64,000 nt of DNA, taken from NCBI GenBank assembly GCA_977017575.1, contig CDRNVI010000145.1:26797-90796 (forward strand), given 5' to 3'. This DNA comes from Paramoeba atlantica (Eukaryota > Discosea). The position numbers and the translations under genes were made by a program. The notes beneath the pieces were generated by a model. The model saw only the letters and a program-made list of their open reading frames with translations. It was not told the DNA's origin and made no database searches. Every line of letters begins with the position of its first letter. Position 1 is the stretch's first letter. This document shows, one piece after another, positions 1 through 10,503 of the stretch.

Positions 1-3000
1 TATGTTGGAAACGAACAATGGCTTGGATCTCCTCTTTCGATTGAAAACGGAGGAACTGGAGCCAATACTTTCGAACAAGTTGTTGATAATTTCGAGTTAG
101 GAGAACTTGCCTTTTTGGATGTTATTGGGGACTCTTTATGGAGTGGTGATTCTCTTGGTCTTGAAAATGGAGGACTTGAAGCATCCAATGTGATTGATGC
201 TCGTTACAATCTTCTTCTTGGTGCTTTATCAACTCTCGATTATGTTGGAAATGAACAATGGCTTGGATCTCCTCTTTCGATTGAAAATGGAGGAACTGGA
301 GCAAATACTTTCGAACAAGTTGTTGATAACTTTGAGTTGGGAGAACTTGCCTTTTTGGATGTTGTTAGAGATTCATTGTGGAGTGGTGATTCTCTTGGTA
401 TTGAAAATGGTGGGTTTGAAGCATCAAATGTGATTGATGCTCGTTACAATCTTCTTCTTGGTGCTTTGTCAACCCTCGATTATGTTGGAAATGAACAATG
501 GCTTGGATCTCCTCTTTCAATCGAAAACGGAGGAACTGGAGCAAATACTTTTGAACAAGTTGTTGATAATTTTGAGTTGGGAGAACTTGCCTTTTTGGAT
601 GTTATTGGGGACTCTTTATGGAGTGGTGATTCTCTTAGTATTGAAAATGGTGGGTTTGAAGCATCCAACGTGATTGATGCTCGATATAATCTTCTTCTTG
701 GTGCTTTATCAACTCTCGATTACGTTGGAAATGAACAATGGCTTGGATCTCCTCTTTCCATCGAAAATGGAGGAACTGGAGCCAATACTTTCGAACAAGT
801 TGTTGATAACTTTGAGTTGGGAGAACTTGCCTTTTTGGATGTTATTGGAGATTCTTTATGGAGTGGTGACCCTTTAACTTTCGAAAATGGAGGACTTGAA
901 GCAAACAATGTGATTGATTCTCGTTACAATCTTCTTCTTGGTGCTTTATCAACTCTCGATTATGTTGGGAATGAACAATGGCTTGGATCTCCTCTTTCAA
1001 TCGAAAATGGAGGAACTGGAGCCAATACTTTCGAACAAGTTGTTGATAACTTTGAGTTGGGAGAACTTGCCTTTTTAGATGTTGTTGGAGATTCATTATG
1101 GAGTGGTGACTCTCTTAGTATTGAAAATGGTGGGTTTGAAGCATCCAATGTGATTGATGCTCGTTACAATCTTCTTCTTGGTTATTTATCAACTCTTGAT
1201 TATGTTGGAAATGACCAATGGCTTGGATCTCCTCTTTCGATTGAAAATGGAGGAACTGGAGCAAATACTTTTGAAGAAGCTGTTGATAATTTTGAGTTGG
1301 GAGAACTTGCCTTCTTTGACGTTGTTAGAGATTCATTGTGGAGTGGTGATTCTCTTAGTATCGAAAATGGTGGGTTTGAAGCATCTAATGTGATTGATGC
1401 TCGTTACAATTTGAATCTTGGATATCTCTCAACCTACGATTATTTCGGAGATAACCTTTGGATTGGTCCTCCTCTTTCAGTGGACAATGGAGGAACTGGA
1501 GTGACCACATATTATGATCTCACAGATCGACTTGAACTTGGAGATTTGGCTTACTTAGATTATGTGATGGATTTCTATTATGGTGGTGATCCACTCTCAA
1601 TCGAAAATGGTGGTTTTGAAGCTTCCAATGTTCTTGATGCTCGTTACAATTTGAATCTTGGATATCTTGCAACATATGATTATCTTGGAGATAACCTTTG
1701 GATTGGTCCTCCTTTGGGAGTCAACAATGGAGGAACTGGAGTGACCTCTTATTATGATTTGACTGATGAACTTGAACTTGGAGAGTTGGCTTACTTAGAT
1801 TATGTGATGGATTATTATTACGGTGGTGATCCACTCTCAATCGAAAATGGTGGTTTTGAAGCTTCCAATGTTCTTGATGCTCGTTACAATTTGAATCTTG
1901 GATATCTTGCAACATACGATTATCTTGGAGATAACCTTTGGATTGGTCCTCCTTTGGGTGTTGATAATGGAGGAACTGGAGTGACCTCTTATTATGATTT
2001 GACCGATGAACTTGAACTTGGAGAGTTGGCTTACATGGATTATGTGATGGATTATTATTATGGTGGTGATCCACTCTCAATCGAAAACGGTGGGTTTGAA
2101 GCTTCTAATGTTCTTGATGCTCGATACAATTTGAATCTTGGATATCTCTCAACCTTTGATTACCTTGGGGATAACCTTTGGATCGGTCCTCCATTGAGTG
2201 TTAATAATGGAGGAACTGGAGTGACAACCTATTATGATTTGACTGATGCTCTTGAGCTTGGAGATTTAGCTTATTTAGATTATGTAATGGATTTCTATTA
2301 TGGTGGTGAACCACTCTCAATCGAAAATGGGGGTTTTGAAGCTTCCAACATTCTCGATGCTCGTTACAACCTTAATCTTGGATATCTCTCGACCTTTGAT
2401 TACCTTGGGGATAACCTTTGGATTGGTCCTCCATTGGGTGTTAACAATGGAGGAACTGGAGTGACAACCTATTATGATTTAACTGATGTTCTTGAACTTG
2501 GAGATTTAGCTTATTTAGATTATGTAATGGATTTCTATTATGGTGGTGATCCTCTTTCGATCAAAAATGGGGGTTTTGAAGCTTCCAACATTCTTGATGC
2601 TCGTTACAATCTTAATCTCGGATATCTTTCGACTTATGATTATATCGGAGATGATCTTTGGATTGGTCCTCCTTTGGGTGTTGATAATGGAGGAACTGGA
2701 GTTTCTTCTTACTATGATTTGACTGACGCTCTTGAACTTGGAGAGTTGGCTTACATGGATTATGTGATGGATTATTATTATGGTGGTGAACCACTCTCAA
2801 TCGAAAATGGTGGGTTCGATGCATCAAATGTGATTGATGCTCGTTACAATCTTCTTCTTGGTTATTTATCAACTCTCGATGCTGTTGGAAATGACCAATG
2901 GCTTGGAGCTCCTCTTTCAATCGAAAATGGAGGAACTGGAGCCAACACTTTTGAAGAAGCTGTTGATAACTTTGAATTGGGAGAACTTGCCTTTTTGGAT

Positions 3001-6000
3001 GTCGTTGGAGACTCTTTATGGAGTGGTGATTCTCTTAGTATTGAAAATGGTGGTTTTGAAGCTTCCAACATTCTTGATGCTCGTTACAATCTTAATCTCG
3101 GATATCTTTCGACTTTTGATTACATTGGAGATAACCTTTGGATTGGCCCTCCTTTGGGTGTTGATAATGGAGGAACTGGTGTTTCTTCTTATTATGATTT
3201 AACTGACGCTCTTGAACTTGGTGAATTAGCTTACTTAGATTATGTAATGGATTATTATTATGGTGGAGACGAACTATCCATTGTGAATGGTGGAACTCAA
3301 GCAACTAATGTTTTTGATGTTCGATACAATTTGAATCTTGGATATCTCTCGACTTACGATTACATTGGAGATAACCTTTGGATTGGCCCTCCTTTGGGCA
3401 TCAACAATGGAGGAACTGGAGTGACCACTTATTATGAGTTAACTGACGAACTTGAACTTGGAGAGTTAGCTTATTTAGATTATGTGATGGATTTCTATTA
3501 CAGTGGAGAAGATTTGTCTCGATACAATGGAGGAACTGAAGCTTCCAATGTTCTTGATGCTCGTTACAATCTTAATCTTGGGTATCTCTCGACCTTTGAT
3601 TACATTGGAGATAACCTTTGGATTGGCCCTCCTCTTTCAGTGGACAATGGGGGAACTGGTGTTTCTTCTTATTATGAGTTGACCGATGCTCTTGAACTTG
3701 GAGAGTTGGCTTATTTAGATTATGTGATGGATTTCTATTACAGTGGCGAAGATTTGTCTCGATACAATGGAGGAACTGAAGCTTCCAATGTTCTTGATGC
3801 TCGTTACAATCTTAATCTTGGGTATCTCTCAACCTTTGATTACATTGGGGATAATCTTTGGATTGGTCCTCCTCTTTCAGTGGACAATGGAGGAACTGGT
3901 GTTTCTTCTTATTACGAGTTAACTGACGCTCTTGAACTTGGAGAGTTAGCTTATTTGGATTATGTAATGGATTATTATTATGGTGGAGATGGACTCTCCA
4001 TTGTAAATGGTGGAACTCAAGCAACCAATGTTCTTGATGTTCGATACAATCTTAATCTTGGATACCTCTCAACATATGATTACATTGGAGATAACCTTTG
4101 GATTGGTCCTCCTTTGGGCATCAACAATGGAGGAACTGGAGTGACCACTTATTATGAGTTAACTGACGCTCTTGAACTTGGAGAGTTGGCTTATTTGGAT
4201 TATGTGATGGATTATTATTATGGTGGAGACGAACTCTCAATTGTGAATGGTGGAACTCAAGCAACCAATGTTCTTGATGTTCGTTACAATCTCAATCTTG
4301 GGTATCTCTCAACCTACGATTACATTGGAGATAACCTTTGGATTGGCCCTCCTTTGGGCATCAACAATGGAGGAACTGGAGTGACCACTTATTATGAGTT
4401 GACTGACGAACTTGAACTTGGAGAGTTGGCCTATTTGGATTATGTGATGGATTTCTATTACAGTGGAGAAGATTTGTCTCGATACAATGGAGGAACTGAA
4501 GCTTCTAATGTTATTGATGCTCGATACAATCTTAATCTTGGATATCTTTCAACATATGATTACATTGGAAATGATCTTTGGATTGGTCCTCCTTTGGGTG
4601 TTGATAATGGGGGAACTGGTGTTTCTTCTTATTATGATTTAACTGATGTTCTTGAACTTGGAGAGTTAGCTTATTTGGATTATGTGATGGATTATTATTA
4701 TGGTGGAGACGAACTTTCGATTGTGAATGGAGGAACTGAAGCTGCCAATGTTCTTGATGTTCGTTACAATCTTAATCTGGGGTATCTTTCAACATCTGAT
4801 TACATTGGGGATAATCTTTGGATTGGTCCTCCTCTTTCAGTTGATAATGGAGGAACTGGAGTTTCTTCTTATTATGAGTTAACTGATGTTCTCGAACTTG
4901 GAGAGTTGGCTTATTTGGATTATGTGATGGATTATTATTATGGTGGAGACGGACTCTCCATTGTAAATGGTGGAACTCAAGCAACCAATGTTCTTGATGT
5001 TCGTTACAATTTGAATCTTGGGTATCTCTCAACTTACGATTACATTGGAGATAACCTTTGGATCGGTCCTCCTCTTTCAGTTGATAATGGAGGAACTGGA
5101 GTTTCTTCTTATTATGAGTTAACTGATGTTCTTGAACTTGGAGAGTTGGCTTATTTGGATTATGTGATGGATTATTATTATGGCGGTGATGAACTATCCA
5201 TTGTGAATGGAGGAACTGAAGCTGCCAATGTTCTTGATGTTCGTTACAATCTTAATCTTGGGTATCTCTCAACCTTTGATTACATTGGAGATAATCTTTG
5301 GATTGGTCCTCCTCTTTCAGTGGACAATGGAGGAACTGGAGTTTCTTCTTATTATGAGTTGACTGATGTTCTTGAACTTGGAGAGTTGGCTTATTTAGAT
5401 TATGTGATGGATTATTATTATGGTGGAGACGAACTCTCCATTGTAAATGGAGGAACTGAAGCTTCCAATATTCTTGATGTTCGATACAATCTTAATCTTG
5501 GATACCTCTCAACCTTTGATTACATTGGAGATAACCTTTGGATTGGTCCTCCTCTTTCAGTTGATAATGGAGGAACTGGTGTTTCTTCTTATTATGAGTT
5601 AACTGACGCTCTTGAACTTGGAGAGTTGGCTTATTTAGATTATGTAATGGATTATTATTATGGTGGAGACGGACTCTCCATTGTGAATGGAGGAACTCAA
5701 GCAATGAATGTTCTTGATGCTCGTTACAATTTGAATCTTGGATATCTTTCAACTTATGATTATATCGGAGATAACCTTTGGATTGGTCCTCCTTTGGGTG
5801 TTGATAATGGAGGAACTGGAGTGACATCTTATTATGAGTTGACTGATGCTCTTGAACTTGGTGAATTAGCTTACATGGATTATGTAATGGATTATTATTA
5901 TGGTGGTGATGAACTATCCATTGTAAATGGAGGAACTGAAGCTTCCAATGTTCTTGATGCTCGATACAATCTTAATCTTGGGTATCTCTCGACTTACGAT

Positions 6001-9000
6001 TACATTGGAGATAACCTTTGGATTGGTCCTCCTCTTTCAGTGGACAATGGAGGAACTGGTGTTTCTTCTTATTACGAGTTGACTGATGTTCTTGAACTTG
6101 GAGAGTTGGCTTATTTGGATTATGTGATGGATTATTATTATGGTGGAGACGAACTTTCTCTGGTGAATGGTGGAACTCAAGCAACTAATGTTCTTGATAT
6201 TCGTTACAATCTTAATCTTGGGTATCTCTCGACTTACGATTACATTGGAAATAACCTTTGGATTGGTCCTCCTCTTTCAGTGGACAATGGAGGAACTGGT
6301 GTTTCTTCTTATTATGAGTTAACTGACGCTCTTGAACTTGGAGAGTTGGCCTATTTGGATTATGTAATGGATTTCTATTATGGTGGAGACGGACTCTCCA
6401 TTGTAAATGGTGGAACTCAAGCAATGAATGTTCTTGATATTCGTTACAATCTTAATCTTGGATACCTCTCAACCTTTGATTACATTGGAGATAACCTTTG
6501 GATTGGCCCTCCTTTGGGTGTTGATAATGGAGGAACTGGAGTGACATCTTATTATGAGTTGACTGACGTTCTTGAACTTGGTGAATTAGCTTACATGGAT
6601 TATGTAATGGATTATTATTATGGTGGCGATGAACTATCCATTGTAAATGGAGGAACTGAAGCTTCCAATGTTCTTGATGTTCGTTACAATCTCAATCTTG
6701 GATATCTCTCGACTTACGATTACATTGGAGATAACCTTTGGATTGGTCCTCCTCTTTCAGTGGACAATGGGGGAACTGGTGTTTCTTCTTATTATGAGTT
6801 GACTGATGTTCTTGAACTTGGAGAGTTGGCTTATTTGGATTATGTGATGGATTATTATTATGGTGGAGACGGACTCTCCATTGTAAATGGAGGAACCCAA
6901 GCTCCCAATGTTCTTGATATTCGTTACAATCTTAATCTTGGGTATCTCTCAACTTATGATTACATTGGAGATAACCTTTGGATTGGTCCTCCTTTGGGTG
7001 TTGATAATGGAGGAACTGGAGTTTCTTCTTATTATGAGTTAACTGATGCTCTTGAACTTGGTGAATTAGCTTATTTGGATTATGTAATGAATTTCTATTA
7101 TGGTGGAGACGGACTCTCCATTGTAAATGGTGGAACCCAAGCAACCAATATTCTTGATGTTCGTTACAATCTTAATCTTGGATACCTCTCAACCTTTGAT
7201 TACATTGGGGATAATCTTTGGATTGGTCCTCCTCTTTCAGTGGACAATGGAGGAACTGGTGTTTCTTCTTATTACGAGTTAACTGATGCTCTTGAACTTG
7301 GAGAATTAGCGTATTTGGATTATGTGATGGATTATTATTATGGTGGCGATGAACTATCCATTGCGAATGGAGGAACTGAAGCTGCCAATGTTTTCGATGT
7401 TCGTTACAATTTGAATCTTGGGTATCTCGCAACCTTTGATTACATTGGGGATAATCTTTGGATTGGTTCTCCTCTTTCAGTGGACAATGGAGGAACTGGT
7501 GTTTCTTCTTATTATGAGTTAACTGATGCTCTTGAACTTGGAGAGTTGGCTTATTTGGATTATGTGATGGATTATTATTATGGTGGTGATGAACTATCCA
7601 TTGTGAACGGTGGGACCCAAGCAACCAATGTTCTTGATGTTCGTTACAATCTTAATCTTGGATACCTCTCAACATATGATTACATTGGAGATAATCTTTG
7701 GATTGGTCCTCCTTTGGGTGTTGATAATGGAGGAACTGGGGTGACATCCTATTATGAGTTAACTGATGCTCTTGAACTTGGAGAGTTGGCTTATTTAGAT
7801 TATGTGATGGATTATTATTATGGTGGAGACGAACTCTCAATTGTAAATGGAGGAACCCAAGCAACCAATGTTCTTGATGTTCGTTACAATCTCAATCTTG
7901 GATATCTCTCAACCTTTGATTACATTGGAGATAATCTTTGGATTGGTCCTCCTCTTTCAGTTGATCATGGAGGAACTGGAGTTTCTTCTTATTATGAGTT
8001 AACTGATGTTCTTGAACTTGGAGAGTTGGCTTATTTGGATTATGTGATGGATTTCTATTACAGTGGAGAAGATTTGTCTCGATACAATGGAGGAACTGAA
8101 GCTTCCAATGTTCTTGATGCTCGTTACAATCTTAATCTTGGATACCTCTCGACAGTTGATTACATTGGGGATAACCTTTGGATTGGTTCTCCTCTTTCAG
8201 TGGACAATGGAGGAACTGGTGTTTCTTCTTATTATGACCTAACTGATGCTCTTGAACTTGGAGAGTTAGCTTATTTAGATTATGTAATGGATTATTATTA
8301 TGGTGGTGATGAACTATCCATTGTGAACGGTGGGACCCAAGCAACCAATGTTCTTGATGTTCGTTACAATCTTAATCTTGGATACCTCTCAACATATGAT
8401 TACATTGGAGATAATCTTTGGATTGGTCCTCCTTTGAGTGTTGATAATGGAGGAACTGGAGTGACATCCTATTATGAGTTAACTGACGCTCTTGAACTTG
8501 GAGAGTTGGCTTATTTAGATTATGTAATGGATTATTATTATGGTGGAGACGAACTCTCAATTGTAAATGGAGGAACCCAAGCAACCAATGTTCTTGATGT
8601 TCGTTACAATCTCAATCTTGGATATCTCTCAACCTTTGATTACATTGGAGATAATCTTTGGATTGGTCCTCCTCTTTCAGTTGATCATGGAGGAACCGGA
8701 GTTTCTTCTTATTATGAGTTAACTGATGTTCTTGAACTTGGAGAGTTGGCTTATTTGGATTATGTGATGGATTTCTATTACAGTGGAGAAGATTTGTCTC
8801 GATACAATGGAGGAACTGAAGCTTCCAATGTTCTTGATGCTCGATACAATCTTAATCTTGGATACCTCTCGACAGTTGATTACATTGGGGATAATCTTTG
8901 GATTGGTTCTCCTCTTTCAGTGGATAATGGAGGAACTGGTGTTTCTTCTTATTATGAGTTAACTGATGCTCTTGAACTTGGAGAGTTAGCTTATTTAGAT

Positions 9001-10020
9001 TATGTAATGGATTATTATTATGGTGGTGATGAACTCTCCATTGCAAATGGTGGAACTGAAGCTTCCAGTGTTATTGATGTTCGTTACAATTTGAATCTTG
9101 GGTATCTCTCAACATATGATTATATTGGAGATAATCTCTGGATTGGTCCTCCTTTGGGTGTGGACAATGGAGGAACTGGTGTTTCTTCTTATTATGACCT
9201 AACTGATGAACTTGAACTTGGAGAATTAGCTTACTTAGATTACGTGATGGATTATTATTATGGTGGTGATGAACTCTCCATTGTAAATGGTGGAACTCAA
9301 GCAACCAATGTTCTTGATGTTCGATACAATCTTAATCTTGGGTATCTTTCAACATATGATTACATTGGAGATAACCTTTGGATTGGTCCTTCTCTTTCAG
9401 TGGACAATGGGGGAACTGGAGTTTCTTCTTATTACGATTTAACTGATGTTCTTGAACTTGGAGAGTTGGCTTATTTGGATTATGTGATGGATTATTATTA
9501 TGGTGGAGACGAACTTTCTATTGCAAATGGAGGGACCCAAGCAACCAATGTTCTTGATGTTCGTTACAATCTCAATCTTGGATATCTCTCAACCTACGAT
9601 TACATTGGAGATAACCTTTGGATTGGTCCTCCTCTTTCAGTGGACAATGGGGGAACTGGTGTTTCTTCTTATTATGAGTTAACTGATGCTCTTGAACTTG
9701 GAGAGTTAGGTTATTTAGATTATGTGATGGATTATTATTATGGTGGTGATGAACTATCCATTGCAAATGGAGGAACTGAAGCTTCCAGTGTTATTGATGT
9801 TCGATACAATCTTAATCTTGGATATCTCTCAACATATGATTACATTGGAGATAATCTTTGGATTGGTCCTTCTCTTTCAGTGGACAATGGGGGAACTGGA
9901 GTTTCTTCTTATTCCGAGTTAACTGATGCTCTTGAACTTGGAGAGTTAGCTTATTTAGATTATGTGATGGATTATTATTATGGCGGTGATGAACTCTCAA
10001 TGTTTAATGGTGGAACTGAT
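1..10020 (+). repeat. 240-bp tandem repeat array (two 120-bp halves)
   Basis: About 41.7 units of exactly 240 bp lie head to tail without length variation, so line-by-line alignment holds for 10 kb. Two subfamilies are visible. One is the GNEQWLGSPLSIENGG type (about 1-1420). The other is the GDNLWIGPPLSVDNGG type with a DYYYGGDELS half (about 1420-10000). Past 10020 three to four diverged halves continue to the stop codon. Confidence 0.95.
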
Positions 10021-10503
10021 GCTACGAAAGCAGTGGATCGAAGATATACCGCGCTTTTGGGACATCTTGCCACAGAAGATTATCTTTCGAATGATCTTTG
10101 GATTGGAACACCTCTCTCTGTGACGAATGGTGGAACTGGTGCTTCAACTCCATCAGAAGCTCAAGAGAATCTTTACATTGGATCAGTTGGGTTGTTGTGG
10201 TCTCTTGATAATGCTCATTGGAATTCTGGGCCACTTTCAATCGAAAATGGTGGGTCTGCTGGTTCTGATCTGACCGAGGCAAGAGAAAATTTGGGTGTCA
10301 GTTTATTAGGTTTCAATAATGAAGTGAGTGATTTGATTTGGGATTATTATGGTCCTCCTCTTGGAGTTGAGAATGGAGGAACAGGTGCGGAGGATTTGCA
10401 ATTGGGATGGAAGAATCTGGGTCTCTTTACGGAAGGTTTTATGGATCTATTTTGTGATATGTGGTTTGAGTATTATGAAGTTGATCTTTGTGATAATTCG
10501 TAG
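1..10503 (+). CDS. Giant repeat protein with phage tail-fibre-like repeats (5' partial)
   Basis: The frame is open from base 1 to a TAG at 10501-10503, giving 3,500 residues with no intron; the true start lies left of the window. The protein is about 87 half-repeats of 40 residues. Each half has a WxGxPLSxxNGG core followed by a helix-like stretch such as DARYNLNLGYLSTYD or DxLELGELAYLDYV. Two half types alternate, one with NGGTG[AV] and one with NGG[FT][EQ]A. This pattern is that of tailed-phage tail-fibre repeats (NGGTGATTAADARTNLGLG type), which form long trimeric shafts; that is family knowledge. The last 160 residues are degenerate copies ending in the non-repeat sequence DLFCDMWFEYYEVDLCDNS. 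No membrane segment or signal peptide is visible, but the N-terminus is missing. A surface fibre or adhesin role is inference only. Codon use resembles the neighbours, so if acquired it is ameliorated. Confidence 0.85.
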   Translation, partial: YVGNEQWLGSPLSIENGGTGANTFEQVVDNFELGELAFLDVIGDSLWSGDSLGLENGGLEASNVIDARYNLLLGALSTLDYVGNEQWLGSPLSIENGGTGANTFEQVVDNFELGELAFLDVVRDSLWSGDSLGIENGGFEASNVIDARYNLLLGALSTLDYVGNEQWLGSPLSIENGGTGANTFEQVVDNFELGELAFLDVIGDSLWSGDSLSIENGGFEASNVIDARYNLLLGALSTLDYVGNEQWLGSPLSIENGGTGANTFEQVVDNFELGELAFLDVIGDSLWSGDPLTFENGGLEANNVIDSRYNLLLGALSTLDYVGNEQWLGSPLSIENGGTGANTFEQVVDNFELGELAFLDVVGDSLWSGDSLSIENGGFEASNVIDARYNLLLGYLSTLDYVGNDQWLGSPLSIENGGTGANTFEEAVDNFELGELAFFDVVRDSLWSGDSLSIENGGFEASNVIDARYNLNLGYLSTYDYFGDNLWIGPPLSVDNGGTGVTTYYDLTDRLELGDLAYLDYVMDFYYGGDPLSIENGGFEASNVLDARYNLNLGYLATYDYLGDNLWIGPPLGVNNGGTGVTSYYDLTDELELGELAYLDYVMDYYYGGDPLSIENGGFEASNVLDARYNLNLGYLATYDYLGDNLWIGPPLGVDNGGTGVTSYYDLTDELELGELAYMDYVMDYYYGGDPLSIENGGFEASNVLDARYNLNLGYLSTFDYLGDNLWIGPPLSVNNGGTGVTTYYDLTDALELGDLAYLDYVMDFYYGGEPLSIENGGFEASNILDARYNLNLGYLSTFDYLGDNLWIGPPLGVNNGGTGVTTYYDLTDVLELGDLAYLDYVMDFYYGGDPLSIKNGGFEASNILDARYNLNLGYLSTYDYIGDDLWIGPPLGVDNGGTGVSSYYDLTDALELGELAYMDYVMDYYYGGEPLSIENGGFDASNVIDARYNLLLGYLSTLDAVGNDQWLGAPLSIENGGTGANTFEEAVDNFELGELAFLDVVGDSLWSGDSLSIENGGFEASNILDARYNLNLGYLSTFDYIGDNLWIGPPLGVDNGGTGVSSYYDLTDALELGELAYLDYVMDYYYGGDELSIVNGGTQATNVFDVRYNLNLGYLSTYDYIGDNLWIGPPLGINNGGTGVTTYYELTDELELGELAYLDYVMDFYYSGEDLSRYNGGTEASNVLDARYNLNLGYLSTFDYIGDNLWIGPPLSVDNGGTGVSSYYELTDALELGELAYLDYVMDFYYSGEDLSRYNGGTEASNVLDARYNLNLGYLSTFDYIGDNLWIGPPLSVDNGGTGVSSYYELTDALELGELAYLDYVMDYYYGGDGLSIVNGGTQATNVLDVRYNLNLGYLSTYDYIGDNLWIGPPLGINNGGTGVTTYYELTDALELGELAYLDYVMDYYYGGDELSIVNGGTQATNVLDVRYNLNLGYLSTYDYIGDNLWIGPPLGINNGGTGVTTYYELTDELELGELAYLDYVMDFYYSGEDLSRYNGGTEASNVIDARYNLNLGYLSTYDYIGNDLWIGPPLGVDNGGTGVSSYYDLTDVLELGELAYLDYVMDYYYGGDELSIVNGGTEAANVLDVRYNLNLGYLSTSDYIGDNLWIGPPLSVDNGGTGVSSYYELTDVLELGELAYLDYVMDYYYGGDGLSIVNGGTQATNVLDVRYNLNLGYLSTYDYIGDNLWIGPPLSVDNGGTGVSSYYELTDVLELGELAYLDYVMDYYYGGDELSIVNGGTEAANVLDVRYNLNLGYLSTFDYIGDNLWIGPPLSVDNGGTGVSSYYELTDVLELGELAYLDYVMDYYYGGDELSIVNGGTEASNILDVRYNLNLGYLSTFDYIGDNLWIGPPLSVDNGGTGVSSYYELTDALELGELAYLDYVMDYYYGGDGLSIVNGGTQAMNVLDARYNLNLGYLSTYDYIGDNLWIGPPLGVDNGGTGVTSYYELTDALELGELAYMDYVMDYYYGGDELSIVNGGTEASNVLDARYNLNLGYLSTYDYIGDNLWIGPPLSVDNGGTGVSSYYELTDVLELGELAYLDYVMDYYYGGDELSLVNGGTQATNVLDIRYNLNLGYLSTYDYIGNNLWIGPPLSVDNGGTGVSSYYELTDALELGELAYLDYVMDFYYGGDGLSIVNGGTQAMNVLDIRYNLNLGYLSTFDYIGDNLWIGPPLGVDNGGTGVTSYYELTDVLELGELAYMDYVMDYYYGGDELSIVNGGTEASNVLDVRYNLNLGYLSTYDYIGDNLWIGPPLSVDNGGTGVSSYYELTDVLELGELAYLDYVMDYYYGGDGLSIVNGGTQAPNVLDIRYNLNLGYLSTYDYIGDNLWIGPPLGVDNGGTGVSSYYELTDALELGELAYLDYVMNFYYGGDGLSIVNGGTQATNILDVRYNLNLGYLSTFDYIGDNLWIGPPLSVDNGGTGVSSYYELTDALELGELAYLDYVMDYYYGGDELSIANGGTEAANVFDVRYNLNLGYLATFDYIGDNLWIGSPLSVDNGGTGVSSYYELTDALELGELAYLDYVMDYYYGGDELSIVNGGTQATNVLDVRYNLNLGYLSTYDYIGDNLWIGPPLGVDNGGTGVTSYYELTDALELGELAYLDYVMDYYYGGDELSIVNGGTQATNVLDVRYNLNLGYLSTFDYIGDNLWIGPPLSVDHGGTGVSSYYELTDVLELGELAYLDYVMDFYYSGEDLSRYNGGTEASNVLDARYNLNLGYLSTVDYIGDNLWIGSPLSVDNGGTGVSSYYDLTDALELGELAYLDYVMDYYYGGDELSIVNGGTQATNVLDVRYNLNLGYLSTYDYIGDNLWIGPPLSVDNGGTGVTSYYELTDALELGELAYLDYVMDYYYGGDELSIVNGGTQATNVLDVRYNLNLGYLSTFDYIGDNLWIGPPLSVDHGGTGVSSYYELTDVLELGELAYLDYVMDFYYSGEDLSRYNGGTEASNVLDARYNLNLGYLSTVDYIGDNLWIGSPLSVDNGGTGVSSYYELTDALELGELAYLDYVMDYYYGGDELSIANGGTEASSVIDVRYNLNLGYLSTYDYIGDNLWIGPPLGVDNGGTGVSSYYDLTDELELGELAYLDYVMDYYYGGDELSIVNGGTQATNVLDVRYNLNLGYLSTYDYIGDNLWIGPSLSVDNGGTGVSSYYDLTDVLELGELAYLDYVMDYYYGGDELSIANGGTQATNVLDVRYNLNLGYLSTYDYIGDNLWIGPPLSVDNGGTGVSSYYELTDALELGELGYLDYVMDYYYGGDELSIANGGTEASSVIDVRYNLNLGYLSTYDYIGDNLWIGPSLSVDNGGTGVSSYSELTDALELGELAYLDYVMDYYYGGDELSMFNGGTDATKAVDRRYTALLGHLATEDYLSNDLWIGTPLSVTNGGTGASTPSEAQENLYIGSVGLLWSLDNAHWNSGPLSIENGGSAGSDLTEARENLGVSLLGFNNEVSDLIWDYYGPPLGVENGGTGAEDLQLGWKNLGLFTEGFMDLFCDMWFEYYEVDLCDNS
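7561..9000 (+). repeat. 720-bp higher-order duplication inside the array
   Basis: Three consecutive 240-bp units at 7561-8280 reappear at 8281-9000 with only scattered differences. Rare features are shared: GTGAACGGTGGGACCCAA, the VDHGGTG variant and the SGEDLSRYNGG unit followed by STVDYIGDNLWIGSP. This is what a recent unequal crossover within the array would leave. Confidence 0.85.

Noticed and set aside
122-10282. Many open frames of 60-150 codons on the minus strand and in other frames of the 240-bp array
   Set aside because: They recur every 240 bp as shadows of the main frame, with no independent conservation.
1-10503. Whole region as bacterial or phage contamination
   Set aside because: It runs directly into the 3' end of a spliced ankyrin gene and shares AT-rich codon use. 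No bacterial promoter or phage genes are nearby. Only an assembly error could still explain it.
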